Below, in pieces: positions 47,341 to 59,482 of a stretch of DNA of 64,000 nt (position 1 is its first letter; each line of letters starts with the position of its first letter). Origin of the DNA: Triglochin maritima. Its lineage: Eukaryota; Streptophyta; Magnoliopsida; Alismatales; Juncaginaceae. The notes under the pieces were generated by a model. The model was not told the origin of the DNA, searched no databases, and saw nothing but the letters and a program-made list of their open reading frames with translations. The DNA lies in assembly GCA_963682175.1 (NCBI GenBank), contig OY821784.1, positions 27,137,621-27,201,620 on the forward strand, given 5' to 3'. The position numbers were made by a program, and so were the translations under genes.

Positions 47341-50165
47341 ATCATGTGGCCATTGAGCCACCTGAAATTAACTCTGAATCCAACAAGAAACCACCTCCGG
47401 TCTAGCATAAACTGCTCCCCGATAACCTTAATACATCTTTTTAGGGGATAATGAGACATTGTCACTCATTATTTCTTTTGATCTTGAAAAAGATCAAGAG
47501 GCTGCCCTCAAAATGGTGCTTTTTTGAAAACAAACAGGCTATCGGGTGGTCCTTGAAGGATATTAAGGATAATTCTAGGTCCTGGACCCACACAAAGATT
47601 TAATCTTGTGCTGAAAGAAGTCGTCTAAAAGGAGGTTCGTAAGTGCTTGGATCGTGGTATAATATATCTTATTTCTAATAGTTCGTGGGTGAGTCTTGTC
47701 CATAAGGTTCCTAAAAAGTCAAGCGTGACGATTGTTGAGAATAACCATAATGAGCTTATACCAAGACACCAACAAACTTGCTGGCGAGTTTGCACTCATT
47801 AGCGTAAGATCAATGCGGCAACGCGGAAAGATCATTTACCATTGCTATGCATTGATTATATGTTGGAAAGGTTAGCCGGACATGAGTACTATTATTTTCT
47901 TGATGGATACTCTGGCTACACGAAATTCTCATTGCCCCCGAGGACCAAGAGAAAGCCACATTTACATGTCCATTGGGCACATTTGTTTACCTTAGCATGC
48001 CCTTTGAGTTATGTAATGCGCCGACAACTTTGCAAAGGTGTATGACTAATATCTTCTTCGATATGGTTGAGCGTTTCCTTTGCATTTTCATGGACGACTT
48101 CTCTATATTTGACGCTTCCTTCGAAGAGTGCCTTCATCACTTTGGTCTTTTTTGAAGCGATGTTGTGAGAAGAACCTCGCTTTTAATTGGGAGAAATGTC
48201 ACTTCATGGTTAAGTGAGGGATCGTACTTGGGCAGTGGTCTGAAGTAGGGGATTGATGTCGATCCTGCCAAAGTGGGACTTATTGCTAATCTCCCACCAC
48301 CACGTAATATTTAGGATATCCGTGCCTTTTTGGGGCATGTTAGATTCTATCAGCGGTTCGTTCCGGATTTTAGTAAAATTGCTCGACCTCACACTGCTTT
48401 ATTGGCTACGGATGATAATTTTGAGTTCACACCAGATTACCACCATGCCTTTTTGACCTTGAAGAAATATCTGACTTCGGCTCCCACAATTAAAGCACTG
48501 GTGCGGATAGAACCTTTCGAGTTGATGAGTGATGCGTTAGATTTGCTGTGGGAGTAGTGCTTTGGCAACGATTGGATAAATTGCCTCATATGATCTACTA
48601 TGCCAGTAAAACACTCGATGGTGCCCAATTGAACTACACTATGACCAAGAAAGAATTCTTAGCGATCATATTCTCTTTGGAGAAATTCCGGTCCTACTTG
48701 ATGGTCTCCCACATGATTATCTACTATGAACACACAACCATCAAGCACCTCATGGCAAAGAAAGGTTCCAAATCCTGACTCTTGAGATGGATCTTGTTGT
48801 TACAAGAATTGGATTTCGAGATTCGGGACAAAAATGGGTGTAAAAACGTTGTAGCGGACAACCTGTCTCATCTTGAGACGACCAACCCACAAGACCAAAT
48901 TATTAATGACAAATTTCCTGACGAGAACTTGTTCACGATCTAAGATAACCCTTGGTTTTCCGACATCGTGAAGTACGTTGTGACCGAGCAGCTTCCAGTA
49001 GGTTGGTCTAAATATGACCAAATCAAATTTAGATCATATGTCAGATGCATTCTCTGGGACGACCCCTATCTATTCAAATACTTCTCTAACCAAATTTTCA
49101 GGCGGTGCGTCCCAAATAATGAGTTCCAAAGCATCTCCAATTTTGTCACTTTGAGGCAGGTGGAGGACACTTTGGAGCAAAGAAAACCGTCGCAAAGTTG
49201 CTCCAATCTAGATTTTACTGGCCTTCGCTTTTCAAAAGTTCTTACGAATTTGGAAAGAAATGTGATAGGTGCTAGCGCCTTGGCAAAATAAGTCGGCGAG
49301 ATATGACGCCTTTGCAAAATATCCTCATCGTCGACATCTTTGATATGTGGGGCTTTGACTTTATAGGTCCTTCCCCGAATTTTTTCGGGTCTGTTTACAA
49401 TCTCGTGGTCGTTGGCTATTTGTCTAAGTGGGTAGAGGCTATCCCCACAAAGACCAATGACAATAAGGTGGTCACCAAATTCTTATAGGACATTTATGCA
49501 CGATTTGGTACGCCTCGTACCAAATCGCTCCTTTGAAGCGCTTATGAGGAAGTATTTGATCACCTACAAGCTTGAAACCCCATATCATCCGCAAACTAGT
49601 GGGTAGGTTGAAGTTTCTAACCGTCAATTAAAACAAATCCTTGAGAAGACGGTTAATTCATCAAGGAAGAATTGGTCGACTAAGCTGAATGACGCGTTGT
49701 GGGCTTTTTGCACTGCATATAAGACCAATTTGGCTATGTCCCCTTATCAGGTAGTGTGCAGAATGGCTTATCACCTACACGTCGAGCTTGAGCATTGTGC
49801 TTTCTGGGTGATCAAGAACCTGAATATGGATCTTGATCAAGTAGGGGTGTAACGTAAACTCGACATCGTGGAATTGGAAGAGCTACGCAATGATACGTAT
49901 GAAAATGTTAAAATTCATAACTCTCAAGCCAAAATGTTTCACGATGGCATGATGATGTAAGAAGTTTTTACGGTCAGGTAGAAGGTGTTGTTCTACAACT
50001 CCCGGGTTCATCTGTTTACGGGTAAGCTCCACAATCGCTGGTAGGACCCGTTTATTGTGCAAACTTTATTGCATCCTGGAGCGGTTGAAAATTTGAACCC
50101 AGGAAATGGGTACGTGTTCAAAGTTAATGGACAACACCTCAAACCAGACTTGGGGGGCACCAACT
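47341..50165 (+). pseudogene. Gypsy-1 pol remains (RT, RNase H, integrase)
   Basis: RT from about 47625: VRKCLDRGIIYLISNSSWVS, VPKKSSVTIV, FLDGYSGYTKFSL (47899) and FMDDFSIFDASFEECL (48088). RNase H: YASKTLDGAQLNYTMTKKE (48600). Integrase: WDDPYLFKYFSNQIFRRCVP (49058), with the zinc-finger part shifted, IFDMWGFDFIGPSP with the first Asp kept (49339), and LSKWVEAIPTKTND (49420). The stretch with the second catalytic Asp is missing after FGTPR near 49510. HPQTSG is followed by a stop, then [14 protein letters not shown]. The C-terminal FYNSRVHLFTGKL and GHP-like end reach 50165. More decayed than gypsy-2. Confidence 0.85.
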
Positions 50166-51671
50166 GAGGTCGAAGAGGTTATGTTCCTTCATGAACCTCC
50201 GCCGCACTCAACCATTTGAATGGTTGAGATTTCATGTTTGTACATAGTTATGTTTTAAAAAAATGGAGAAGAAAATAATCCAAGAGTGAGCATATGTTGT
50301 TGTGGGTCCCAACCCTTGTGTATTGGGCCCCTTTTGTTTCACGTATTTGTCTCCATTCTTAAGTATCTCATAGGTTTTCGGGAATTCAGTTATATGTCCA
50401 TCCACATAATCATAAACTTCCGTTAGCGCTTCATGTTGGTGAGATCTTTTATTTTTCATGCATATATCAATGTAGTATCCTACTCGCAGTCATTGAGATC
50501 AATGCATGAACTAGGTGTTGGGGGGTGCTTTACGTGTGTGTATATAGTCGAGTCTTTTCTTTTCTTTTGTTTGTATTGTTTATTTTTGTTTGCATTGCTA
50601 GGGTAATGATAGTGTATTGTATTTAATATTGATATATTTTCTTGCCATGTTTGTGAAAACAAATGTTGTAGGTTTTGCGTGTGTTTAACATGTACAAAAC
50701 CGTTGAGAGGCAAAGTAAAAAGGAAGATCCTAAAATTGACTTGAACATGATGCATTACGATACCTAGTACACTGGTTTTACGTCTTATCTAGTCGTAAGG
50801 ATGCACCCCAGTTTTCTCTCCGACGGAGAGTAATCATAGAGTTTTAGTACTCAAATAAACAAAGAAGTCCACCCTGAACCTACGGAGTCAAATAATTTGT
50901 GTTAGTTAGTATAAGGAAAGTTGTCCTAATCAGGGACCCTTAAATTCCTGTTGTGAAACCTTAAGTGTAGGGGTTTTGGTTCATGTGTAGATAAGAAATA
51001 AGTGGGTAGGGTGCTCTCTTCTCACACGACTCCTATCACTCGGGAAATTAGGTCCAACAGGACATAGTACATGGTGCTTTCGAGTCATCTGACATGGGAT
51101 GCACCGATCGAAGTCCCGTTACACGGGTGGTAGGGATCACTCTATGTGAACATTTGGGGGAATGTGTATGTGATAGTGCAAGTCCTCATAGGAAATGATG
51201 CACGAAACATGACCTTGGGAGAATTAAACACCAACAAATAAAAAAAATAAAAAAATGGTAATACAAATAAGAACCTTAATGGACCTTACACAGTGTATCA
51301 CTTGAGAATGTTAAGGTTGCCCATGTCTTTCACTTAAGTCCTTAATTAAATTACACGAATGGTTCCCTAGGATATGTGTGTGGACTGTATAAATATATAT
51401 AGTCGACTAGTAGGATTACCGTGTCCAATGATCGACAAAAATAGGTCCATCGAGTTATGTTCCTAGGTTGAATAATGCATCAATGTTCGAATTTTGTTGA
51501 TATATCCGTTGTTGGTGACAAAGAGGTTTAACGACTTGTTGCAAGTGCTAAGTGCAACCATAACTACTACGAAAGTGAGTTAGGATTTCCCCATTTTTTG
51601 TATGTCTTACTTTCTTTCATTTTTCTCTTTATTTGTTTGCTGGGGACTAACAAAAGGTAAGTGTGGGTATT
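50166..51671 (+). other. Gypsy-1 3' noncoding region and polypurine tract
   Basis: No long frame. From about 50470 to the tract (AAGTGTGGG, near 51659) it aligns with the gypsy-2 region 11946-13190 at roughly 80% by eye, with shared words such as CGTAAGGATGCACCCC and GAAATGATGCACGAAAC. The env-like ORF present in gypsy-2 is absent here. Confidence 0.75.
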
Positions 51672-53042
51672 TGATTAGTAGCATATCATACATCACATTC
51701 ATGTTATATATCCTTCATTTTACCCCAAAACTATGCTACTCGAGTGTTTGTTTGTAGTGTTTCAGGTTTTAGGAAATAAAGAAGAGAAATGGAGCAAAAA
51801 GGACCTGAATGCAACAAGAATGGACTGAATTGAAAACTTCTGGACCTCTTTGTAATGCACAAGGACTGGATTGCAAATCCAGAAGGACCCAAGTAAAAAC
51901 CTGGAGGGTCCGACTTTGAAGTACAAAATATTGTGACACATGACATGAAGCAGATCAGTATTTCACCAATTAAAGTCACGGTTCGAGGCAGTGGACTAGG
52001 GCTTCACCCCACGTGCCAAACAAAGCAACTTAACAGCCAGACAAATTTTAGTCGGATCTGATCATCCGGATCCACCACTGGCGGATCACTCTGATCTATT
52101 GGATCTCAGATTTTGGTAGCGGGATGGGTTGATGGGTCTAAGCATTCCAGAATTATCAGATTTGACTTGGAGTTGTCCGATTACCTCCAGATTAATCCTA
52201 CCCTGTATTATTCTATAAATACCATTGTAATCCATCCTCTCCCCTTTTTCTTCTTGCTTCCTCCATTAGTTTATGTTTATTTAACTGCTCATTAGCGTAA
52301 AAGGAGGAGAAGAGGAAATCTTGTAATCTTTCATTTCAATTTAGTTTAATCATTGTTCATGTCATTGATGTCTTCTATTTGATGCAATTTCTTTCATGTT
52401 TGTTGTTTGCCTAATCTAGTTTTCTACATTTCCATTATGTTTTTGTGTTGTTTTTATGTTTTCTTGAGTTTAGAGTTGAGTAGGGAGTAGTCCATCCCCA
52501 TTGGGGGTGGAGAAAGGTGATGTGATTATGTGATGACTGAAGTGTATGTGTTAACCCTAACTTTTGAACCTCACATGAGTTCCATAACCATCTAATGAGA
52601 TTTTCACATTTATCTTTGATGTTCTAATGCCCTTGAGTGATGCTTCGCACATGCTTAGATTAATGAGCCTATTTTATGGGGAATGATGAGGTAAGTATAA
52701 TGATGTAGTGGATAAGGAGAATACATGACATGTGGAGACATTGTGGGGTTTGGTCAGTATGCATGTGCTCATATTAGCCTCATTTCAATTGTTGTCTTGT
52801 ATGTTTTAATGATAATGTTTTATCTTATTTTATGTGGAGACAAAGTTGAACTAAGGGGTTTTTTTATCTTTTGTTTTCTGATTTCATACACATCGTAGTG
52901 TAATTTGATATTATATCTCTCTTTTCATTTTCCACTCGAGTATTGTGAACTCCAACTCACATGTCCTTCTCGTGGACACGACCCGTACTTGCCGCGTCTT
53001 CACCGACGTCGTGCACTTGCGGTAGTATAACTGAATCAATCA
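51672..53042 (+). repeat. Gypsy-1 3' LTR
   Basis: 1371 bases from TGATTAGTAGC to GAATCAATCA. A TATA box (TCTATAAATACC) lies near 52214. GATCCACCACTGGCGGATC at 52069-52087 is the palindrome of the 5' LTR with one change. The end contains ACCCGTACTTGCC and GTGCACTTGCGG, which also occur at the end of the other gypsy LTR family. Confidence 0.92.
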
Positions 53043-53212
53043 CCCGGCACACCGACACAGCTTGCTAGCAGGCCCAGCCTTTGTGTCGGCCCGACATGGC
53101 ACAACACGATAGGATTGGTACGTTGTGCCAGCCTGGGCCCTGTCGGGCCGGCACAACACGATAGGATTGGTTGTGCCAGCATGGGCCGTGTCGTGCCGGA
53201 CCCCCAGGTCTA

Positions 53213-53866
53213 CGTTAGGGGTGTAAAGGGAATGATTATAGGACAAGTAAGTACTTATCCACATTTATACTCGTATCCTCTAAACAGTGATAGGTTAAAA
53301 TATACATATATTCTTCTATCACTACTCGAACTTATATGGTTATACCAAACTCATTTATTAAATTGTTTTGGGGTGGGTGAATGGGTAAAATACATGCTTA
53401 ACTAAAATCATAAACGTTTAGAATAAAGAAATACATTTTTCCAAACGTAAATAGATAAAAGATTAACATTTCTAAACATAATTAGACAAGACAAATATAT
53501 TTCAGACTTAATTAGAATAATAAACTATTAAAATAGAGAAAAAGGTCTTAAAATAAGTGTTATTGCAAAGGGTAAATTATGAGTAATAAGACAATTATAT
53601 ATATAAAATGTACAAAAAGGCCTCATGGACCGTGACAAACCTTTACATGTATTCGATCTATTTATAAAGCGAGTTAGCAGTTGATGGGTAAATCAAGTGA
53701 AAATTTCAAAACTAATACGAGTTTTCTACTTGTTCCTCTCTACCAATTGGGACGGATACAATGGCTAAGCAGGTTTTATTCGCCCCACTTATAGCTACCA
53801 TAGTTGCAAGTAACCATCTTGATGGTAGTCTATCATCGTATTTACTCTACCGTATTTGTTGATTTT
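53213..53866. other. AT-rich spacer, possible worn MITE
   Basis: Starts TAGGGGTGTAAA at 53216, like the hAT MITE at 56960, but no convincing inverted partner or duplication was found. No gene seen. The right end carries the GTATT duplication of the next solo LTR. Confidence 0.35.
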
Positions 53867-55357
53867 TTGGCCTTAATCTATATAAATTTTGATGATTAGT
53901 CAAACTAATCTTAATCAATCAACCTAATCAATCAAACTGAGTAAACACGATTACATGCATTGCATACATACTTGTATACTTGGAATCATCTTAATAGGTT
54001 GATCAAGACAATCAAGGAAAGGAGCATTGGGACAAAGACATCAAGACTCCAGACTAGTAATCAAACTTTGGACCAAGACATGTAATTTTGTATTTATTGA
54101 GTCCATAAGGTTTAATGTAAACTTGAACACTAGGATTCTGTCCCGTCAAGTTTCGATAAACTGAACCCCTCACAGTCAACCGAAACCTTTGAAGTTCGGT
54201 CCACCGAACACCTATCGATTACCCGTATACTTCCCATCAGTAAACCTTAGTTGTTAGCTGGAATTGCCCTGACGGAAGACCGAATAGCCCTGGATCGGTT
54301 TTGGACTTTGGCTCAACAGTCGCATTTGAATCACGTCCCTAGAGCCCAACTGACTTGTCCTAATTTGGACGACCGAATACCTATCGGTCAACCGAGTCCT
54401 TCTTGGCTTTAGGCGCCCAACGGCTATTTACACATAGCACATGACTGTTGTACCCAACTTAACTGTCAACGCAAAACCCGCACTAACTTCAGTCTACCGA
54501 AGTATACACGGTTAACCGAAGTTGAGTAGATCAGAGCCCAACTAATCTTACTGTCGACCTTCGAACGGTGAATCGAATGGAATTCGGTTAACCGAACTTA
54601 ATTAGGACTAAATCGATAATAGTTACTGGAAGTTGGTGAACGGTGATCCGAACCCTATTCGGTCAACCGTATGCTTAATCCAGACCAATCCTTCGGACTA
54701 CTATTCTGTTAACAGTCGATCGAATCGGCATAGACATTTCCCCGAGCTTAAGTCACATCTTGCTTCTCATTGGTCCATTTCCCCCTACCAACTTCCAAAT
54801 GGCTAGTAGACCTTGAAGGCCTATAAATAGGACCCCATTTGTTGGTTTTGAGTCTCTTGAATACTCTCTATCTATCAAATAACCAAAGTCAAATCCTCTT
54901 CATCTTCAAGCTCTCAATCCTCAACACTCAAGCCAAAACTTCCCCACTTGCATATCCAATTCTATATCAATATCCAAGTGTGCTCAAGTATAGAGTGTTA
55001 GTTAGATTGTGATTCCATCTCCATATTCAAGAATCATCAAAGAGTTGTAAAGCTATGAGGAAGCTCCCTCTCGGGTTGTGAGATGAGACACAAGCGAGGT
55101 AAGGTTGTTCGCGAGGCTCGGTGGTTGTAAACAGTGTTGATCTCGGCCCGAAACGAAGATCGGTTAGTGGAACCGTAAGCAAGGCTAGGGGATCGAGCGA
55201 GGCTTGCGAGGAGGACTAGGACCGGGGTGCGGTGCCGAACCTATCTAAACTCCAGTGTCGACGAATTTGTCATTTGCAATTGTCTATTCCCTTAATTCGT
55301 CAATTAGTATTTTAATTCCGCAATTATCTAGTGATTAGAGGGACATAGATCTTTACA
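53867..55357 (+). repeat. Solo LTR, copia family B-prime (duplication GTATT)
   Basis: 1491 bases from TGTTGATTTTTTGGCC to AGATCTTTACA with perfect GTATT copies at 53862-53866 and 55358-55362. It aligns along its whole length with 45797-47335. A TATA box (GCCTATAAATAGG) lies near 54821, with CGGT-NN-ACCG words at about 54155-54730 upstream. Confidence 0.94.
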
Positions 55358-55389
55358 GTATTTTCGTGAACAAATAGTTATAATTAATA

Positions 55390-56913
55390 AAGGAAAATAT
55401 GAATTTCTATGCCTAAAGTGACCCAAAATTGAAACAAAATCTCCCATATTGATATCATCTGAAAAATATGTTTATATTTCTATTTCTCCCTAAAATACTT
55501 ATACCCTTTGAATAACCAAAGAAACATCTCTCTCTCTCTCATGCATCCATTCTTTCTCTCTCTTTTCTCTCCCACCCTCTCTCGCACTCGACCCCTCAAT
55601 CCAACTCAAATCGAGCCGAATGAGACCCAACCTCAAACCCAAATCGAGTTTCCCCGTCGTAGTCGAACCTATATTGGAGAACTCATCCATTGATGCCGAC
55701 CGACGACGAAGGTCATTTTATGGCACATTTTGTTTTTTTAAGTTTTTTTTGATATAGATATGATGATTTTGAAGGTTAGGTTTTTTTTATAAAAAACGTA
55801 GTTGATTACCTCCATATATTGGTTTTAATTGAGTGTTTTGTGGACTGGGTTGAATCGATGGAACTCTGACCATTTTTCTGTGTTTCTGATGGCGTTGGAT
55901 AGGTTCGATATTAGTTTGATGGGAACTCGATTGTTGTGGTCGATTAAGTCAATTCCTTTTTCATGTGAGATCGATAGGTTTTGATTGAGTGTTTTGTGGA
56001 CTGGGTTGAATTGAAGAAAGTCAGATTGTTTTTCTGTGTTTCCGGCGATGCTCGATAACTATAATTCCTATTACACGTGAGCTCGATAGGATTAGCTTGA
56101 GTGTTAGAACTGTGAGATCGATATGCACCCAATATATTAACAGTCGAACTTGGTCAACAAAAAACGGTCAAAATAGTGGAATTCATATTAATATTCATAA
56201 CCTATCGAGTTCCTATCGAACACATATCGAGTCCAACAATCGAGCACAATTGAGTTCAATCAAACTCTAAACATCAAGTCGTATTATCACATACCGTCGA
56301 GTCCACTCGAACTCGATCGAACTCTAAAACAATTTTAACTATCAAGGATACACATCGAGCCTATCTATCGAGTATAATCGAGTACCATCCAATACTCTCT
56401 GACGTCGTGTTCAACCATCAGAAATGGTCATTCATCGAGCTCCATTGAGCACAACTACCACACAAAATGCAGATTCAAACAAAACTTGAAGAAACCAACA
56501 AAAAACATCAAGACATTGACAGATCTATTCGAAAATGGAACAAAGTAATACCCACCTCAATTTCTTACAATTTTACTTACCCATTCTCTTTGTTGACCGA
56601 TTTCTTCCAATAACACTAAAACAACTTGTACATTCCGGTGAGATTCCGACAGGAATCCAAAGGGAAAGATCTAAAATCGATATTGGCTACTGTATGCTCG
56701 ATCTGGTCTTCACTCCTAATTGAAAGATTTGTGCTCGATACGGGTCCAGGAGAGAGAAAGAGAGAGAAAGAGAAGGATCGTAAGGTAATTGTCACACGGT
56801 TTATGCAGGGGTATTTTGGGAAAAATAGAAACACAAACATATTTTTCGGAGGATGTCAATGTGAGTTTTTTCAATTTTGGGTCACTATAAGCATAGAAAG
56901 TCAAATTTCCTTA
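55390..56913. mobile_element. Long inverted-repeat element, Mutator-like
   Basis: 55390-55503 is matched in reverse by 56810-56913, with shared blocks such as TAGTGACCCAAAATTGAA, GAAAAATATGTTT and TTTCTATTT. CT-rich runs follow on both inner sides, so the arms may reach 200 bases. The centre (55740-56500) has a direct duplication of about 65 bases (55822 and 55976, with GAGTGTTTTGTGGACTGGG) and many CTCGAT/ATCGAG words. No transposase. Ends and target duplication are not fixed, because the solo LTR lies at the left edge. Confidence 0.6.
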
Positions 56914-56959
56914 ATAAATTTGAGAAAAGTGGTACTTTCATGTTGTTTACACTTAGAAT

Positions 56960-57304
56960 TAGGGGTGTAAACGGGTCTGGTATGCCCCTACCTGTACCCA
57001 TACCCGGCTAAATTAGCGGGTACAGGTTTATACCCGGTAAAAAAAATTATGCCCGTACTCGATCTGTACCATCTAAGTTAGTGGGTACGTGGCGGGTAAA
57101 CAAGTATAATATATAATATATAAAATATATAATACATCTAAACGGGTATGAGTAATGTGTATACCCGTACCCGATCCGTCCGTTTATTGGCCGGTTAAAC
57201 GGGTACGAGTATGAATTTTTAAATGGGTATGATTTTTTGTATCCGTACCCAACCGGAGTGGGTGACCGGGTATACGGGTATTACCCGCCCCGTTTACACA
57301 CCTA
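56960..57304. mobile_element. hAT MITE with perfect 8-bp duplication
   Basis: 345 bases. The ends TAGGGGTGTAAACGGG and CCCGTTTACACACCTA are inverted with one mismatch. CTTAGAAT is duplicated exactly at 56952-56959 and 57305-57312. The interior repeats CGGGTA and TACCCG words and has an AT-rich run near 57108-57135. No coding capacity. Confidence 0.95.
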
Positions 57305-57312
57305 CTTAGAAT

Positions 57313-57589
57313 GACGTGTTTATTTTTGTTTCAGTTGTTTGCTAATAAAAAATCCTCATAGGATGTCACGACCAATTATTACTATCTAAAATATATTTTT
57401 ACCGTGAATAAAAGGGGTCTATATATTACAAAGCTAAAGTAACAAAACTAGGTGTAAAATATATCCCAAACAGAATGTCACGTCGTGGGTCATATGTCTG
57501 TTCGAGAGGACCAGACATCAGGCCATGAGCCCGCGACTGCTGAAAAGTGTAGCAATCTAAACTCAGTCCAAATGTCTTGGTCCTGAAAT
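57313..57589. other. Spacer with the left copy of a flanking duplication
   Basis: No gene. 57517-57589 (ATCAGG, then GTAGCAATCTAAAC and CCAAATGTCTTGG) recurs to the right of the nest at 63714-63778 with several changes and a gap of about 10 bases. Confidence 0.6.
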
Positions 57590-58313
57590 TGTTGGATTTC
57601 GTATCCCATACTTGTGTATGTATTATTAATTTTTTTACAATTAATTAGAATTGGTTTTCATATTTTTCAACAATTTTATGTACAAAACTTCGTAATTGTA
57701 TTTCAATATATATAATGTACTAACAAATATTGAAATACATAGATTGGATCATACCTAGGGGATTATCAAATCCCTTTTACCAATCGGAAGTTGTATTACA
57801 CGTCGGATTTCCTAGGAATCACCTCCAAGTGTTCACCAACTCTAAACAACATTAGAGAGTTCGAAGCTAGTCAATCAATATCTAATTCAAGATTAGAATT
57901 ATGCTAATAACCCCTTCTATGCTCCAAAGAATTTAATCTCTCAAACACTCAATTAATAAAGGAATTTTCGGATGGATTATGTGGAGAAAATATGCAGAGA
58001 GGTGAATATTGCATTCATGTAAACAATGGATGAGGGACCTATTTATAGGGTTTCCTCTAACCCACATCATATGCAAACCACTTACACATGATTAATTGTT
58101 AATCTCTACACTAAACCACATCATGTGCAAACCACTTTGCACATGATCTCTTGTTTATTTTTTCACATCATCATCCCATAACTACCTTTGACCAATGTGG
58201 ATTAAATCCAGCCATTAATAAGCAAAAAATCTCTTATTAATATATGAAAAAATGTGGGCGAACGGTCGGATCATTTTTCACTATTTTTTACTTTACCAAA
58301 TCTTAGGATGCAT

Positions 58314-58700
58314 TTGTAGTTTTACTATCTCCCTCATGATGCATTTGTAGTCTATTCCAAATGTCATGCACTTTCACACCCTCTAATCCTATTGTATTCT
58401 CCCTCATTTAAGCCACAAAATAGGATGTTCATTATACTAGAATTCATCTCATATTTTTTCATTTTAGCTCTAAATAAAGTTGCAAGTTCTTCTTCATTTG
58501 GGGGTGTGTAGGGATTTTGAAGGAAAATCCAATACTTAAGGTCATTTCATATTAAGAATACTTTCATTCTATTCTTCCAATAATCATAATTTGACCCCTT
58601 AAGCAAGGGAGGTCGAGTTGTGCACAAACCCTCTATATGATTAGATGTGCTAGCCATGCTAAACTACGATTAAGTAGATGAAATTTAGCACCCATGCTTT
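58314..58700 (-). pseudogene. Gag N-terminal remnant, family B
   Basis: This aligns with 40312-40690 of the gag-only element: the start Met region (ATGGCTAGC in minus sense near 58655), the GGTCAAATTATGATTATTGG segment and the CATCATGAGGG segment. Frameshifts and gaps are present. The sequence before the LTR, TGGGTATCAAAGC, is a mutated primer site. The left edge repeats GATGCATTTGTAG twice (58311 and 58338). Confidence 0.7.
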
Positions 58701-59482
58701 GATACCCATTGTAGGATCGATGTGGGTTGTTAAATTTAATCAATGTTAAGCTTTAATATCTACCTAAACAATAAAAGATGCAACCGAAACAATTTAAACA
58801 AAGGTAGAGAAAAGTAATGCAAACTACAATGGACACGGGGAATTTTATAGATGTTCGATTTTCCGCCTACTTCCTCTCTTGTAATCTCCACTCGACTCCA
58901 CGAGCTCCGCTCACAACTTCACTATCCGCTCCCCGTTCCAGGCCAAGAGACAATGTGTTTACAAAGCAAGCTCCGCGAACAACCTCGCGAGCTTGATTTC
59001 CTTCTCTCACAATCCAAGAGGGATGCTTCGGGCTTTCACCAGAATCTCTACTTCTTTGACAGCAAGATTGAGTGGAACAACACTCTCTAACTTGAGCACA
59101 CTTTGAGTGAATTTGGATATGATCAAAGGTGTGGAATTTAGTCTTAGAGTGTAATGTAGGAGCTTTTGGGATTGGGAGACTTCTCTTTAATGTATGAGAC
59201 AATTGTGTGTGGGAGAGTTGTGTAAACAAGGTATTCAATCCTCTATTTATAAGCTCATAAGGTGTTATAGCCGTTGTGACAAAAGTGGTAGATGAATGTG
59301 TGAGAAACACAAAACAGAAAAGCATTGGTCACTATTCGAGTTAAGTTGGGTCGACCGAAACGGGTAAAACGGTCGACCAGATTCTGTCAAGACATGGCGT
59401 CCAGACAGTTCCAGAAACAAGCGGTCGTACGAACATGGCAATAACTTAAGTAAACGGTCAAACTAAAATATGTGACGGTCGA

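Larger units (their letters stand above)
35683..53042 (+). mobile_element. Gypsy-1: Athila-like Ty3/gypsy element with two insertions
   Basis: The LTR starts TGATTAATAGC at 35683 and ends GAATCAATCA at 53042, giving the inverted tips TGATT/AATCA. The flanking duplication is TCCGG against CCCGG (35678-35682, 53043-53047). Order: 5' LTR, leader, gag, pol, long 3' noncoding region, polypurine tract GTAAGTGTGGGTATT, 3' LTR. A gag-only copia element sits in the 5' LTR and a B-prime solo LTR in the protease/RT linker. The 3' end of the 5' LTR and the primer site appear deleted. No env-like ORF is seen, unlike gypsy-2. Confidence 0.9.
35605..53212. mobile_element. hAT-like element split by gypsy-1
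   Basis: The ends TAGACCTGG (35605-35613) and CCAGGTCTA (53204-53212) are an exact 9-base inverted pair. The flanks CGGAAGTG and CGTTAGGG match at 5 of 8 positions, a worn 8-bp duplication. Outside gypsy-1 only about 240 bases remain. They are very GC-rich (GGGCCGG, GCCGGCACAACACGATAGG twice) and non-coding. I read it as a non-autonomous hAT element that took a 17.4-kb retrotransposon. Confidence 0.65.
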
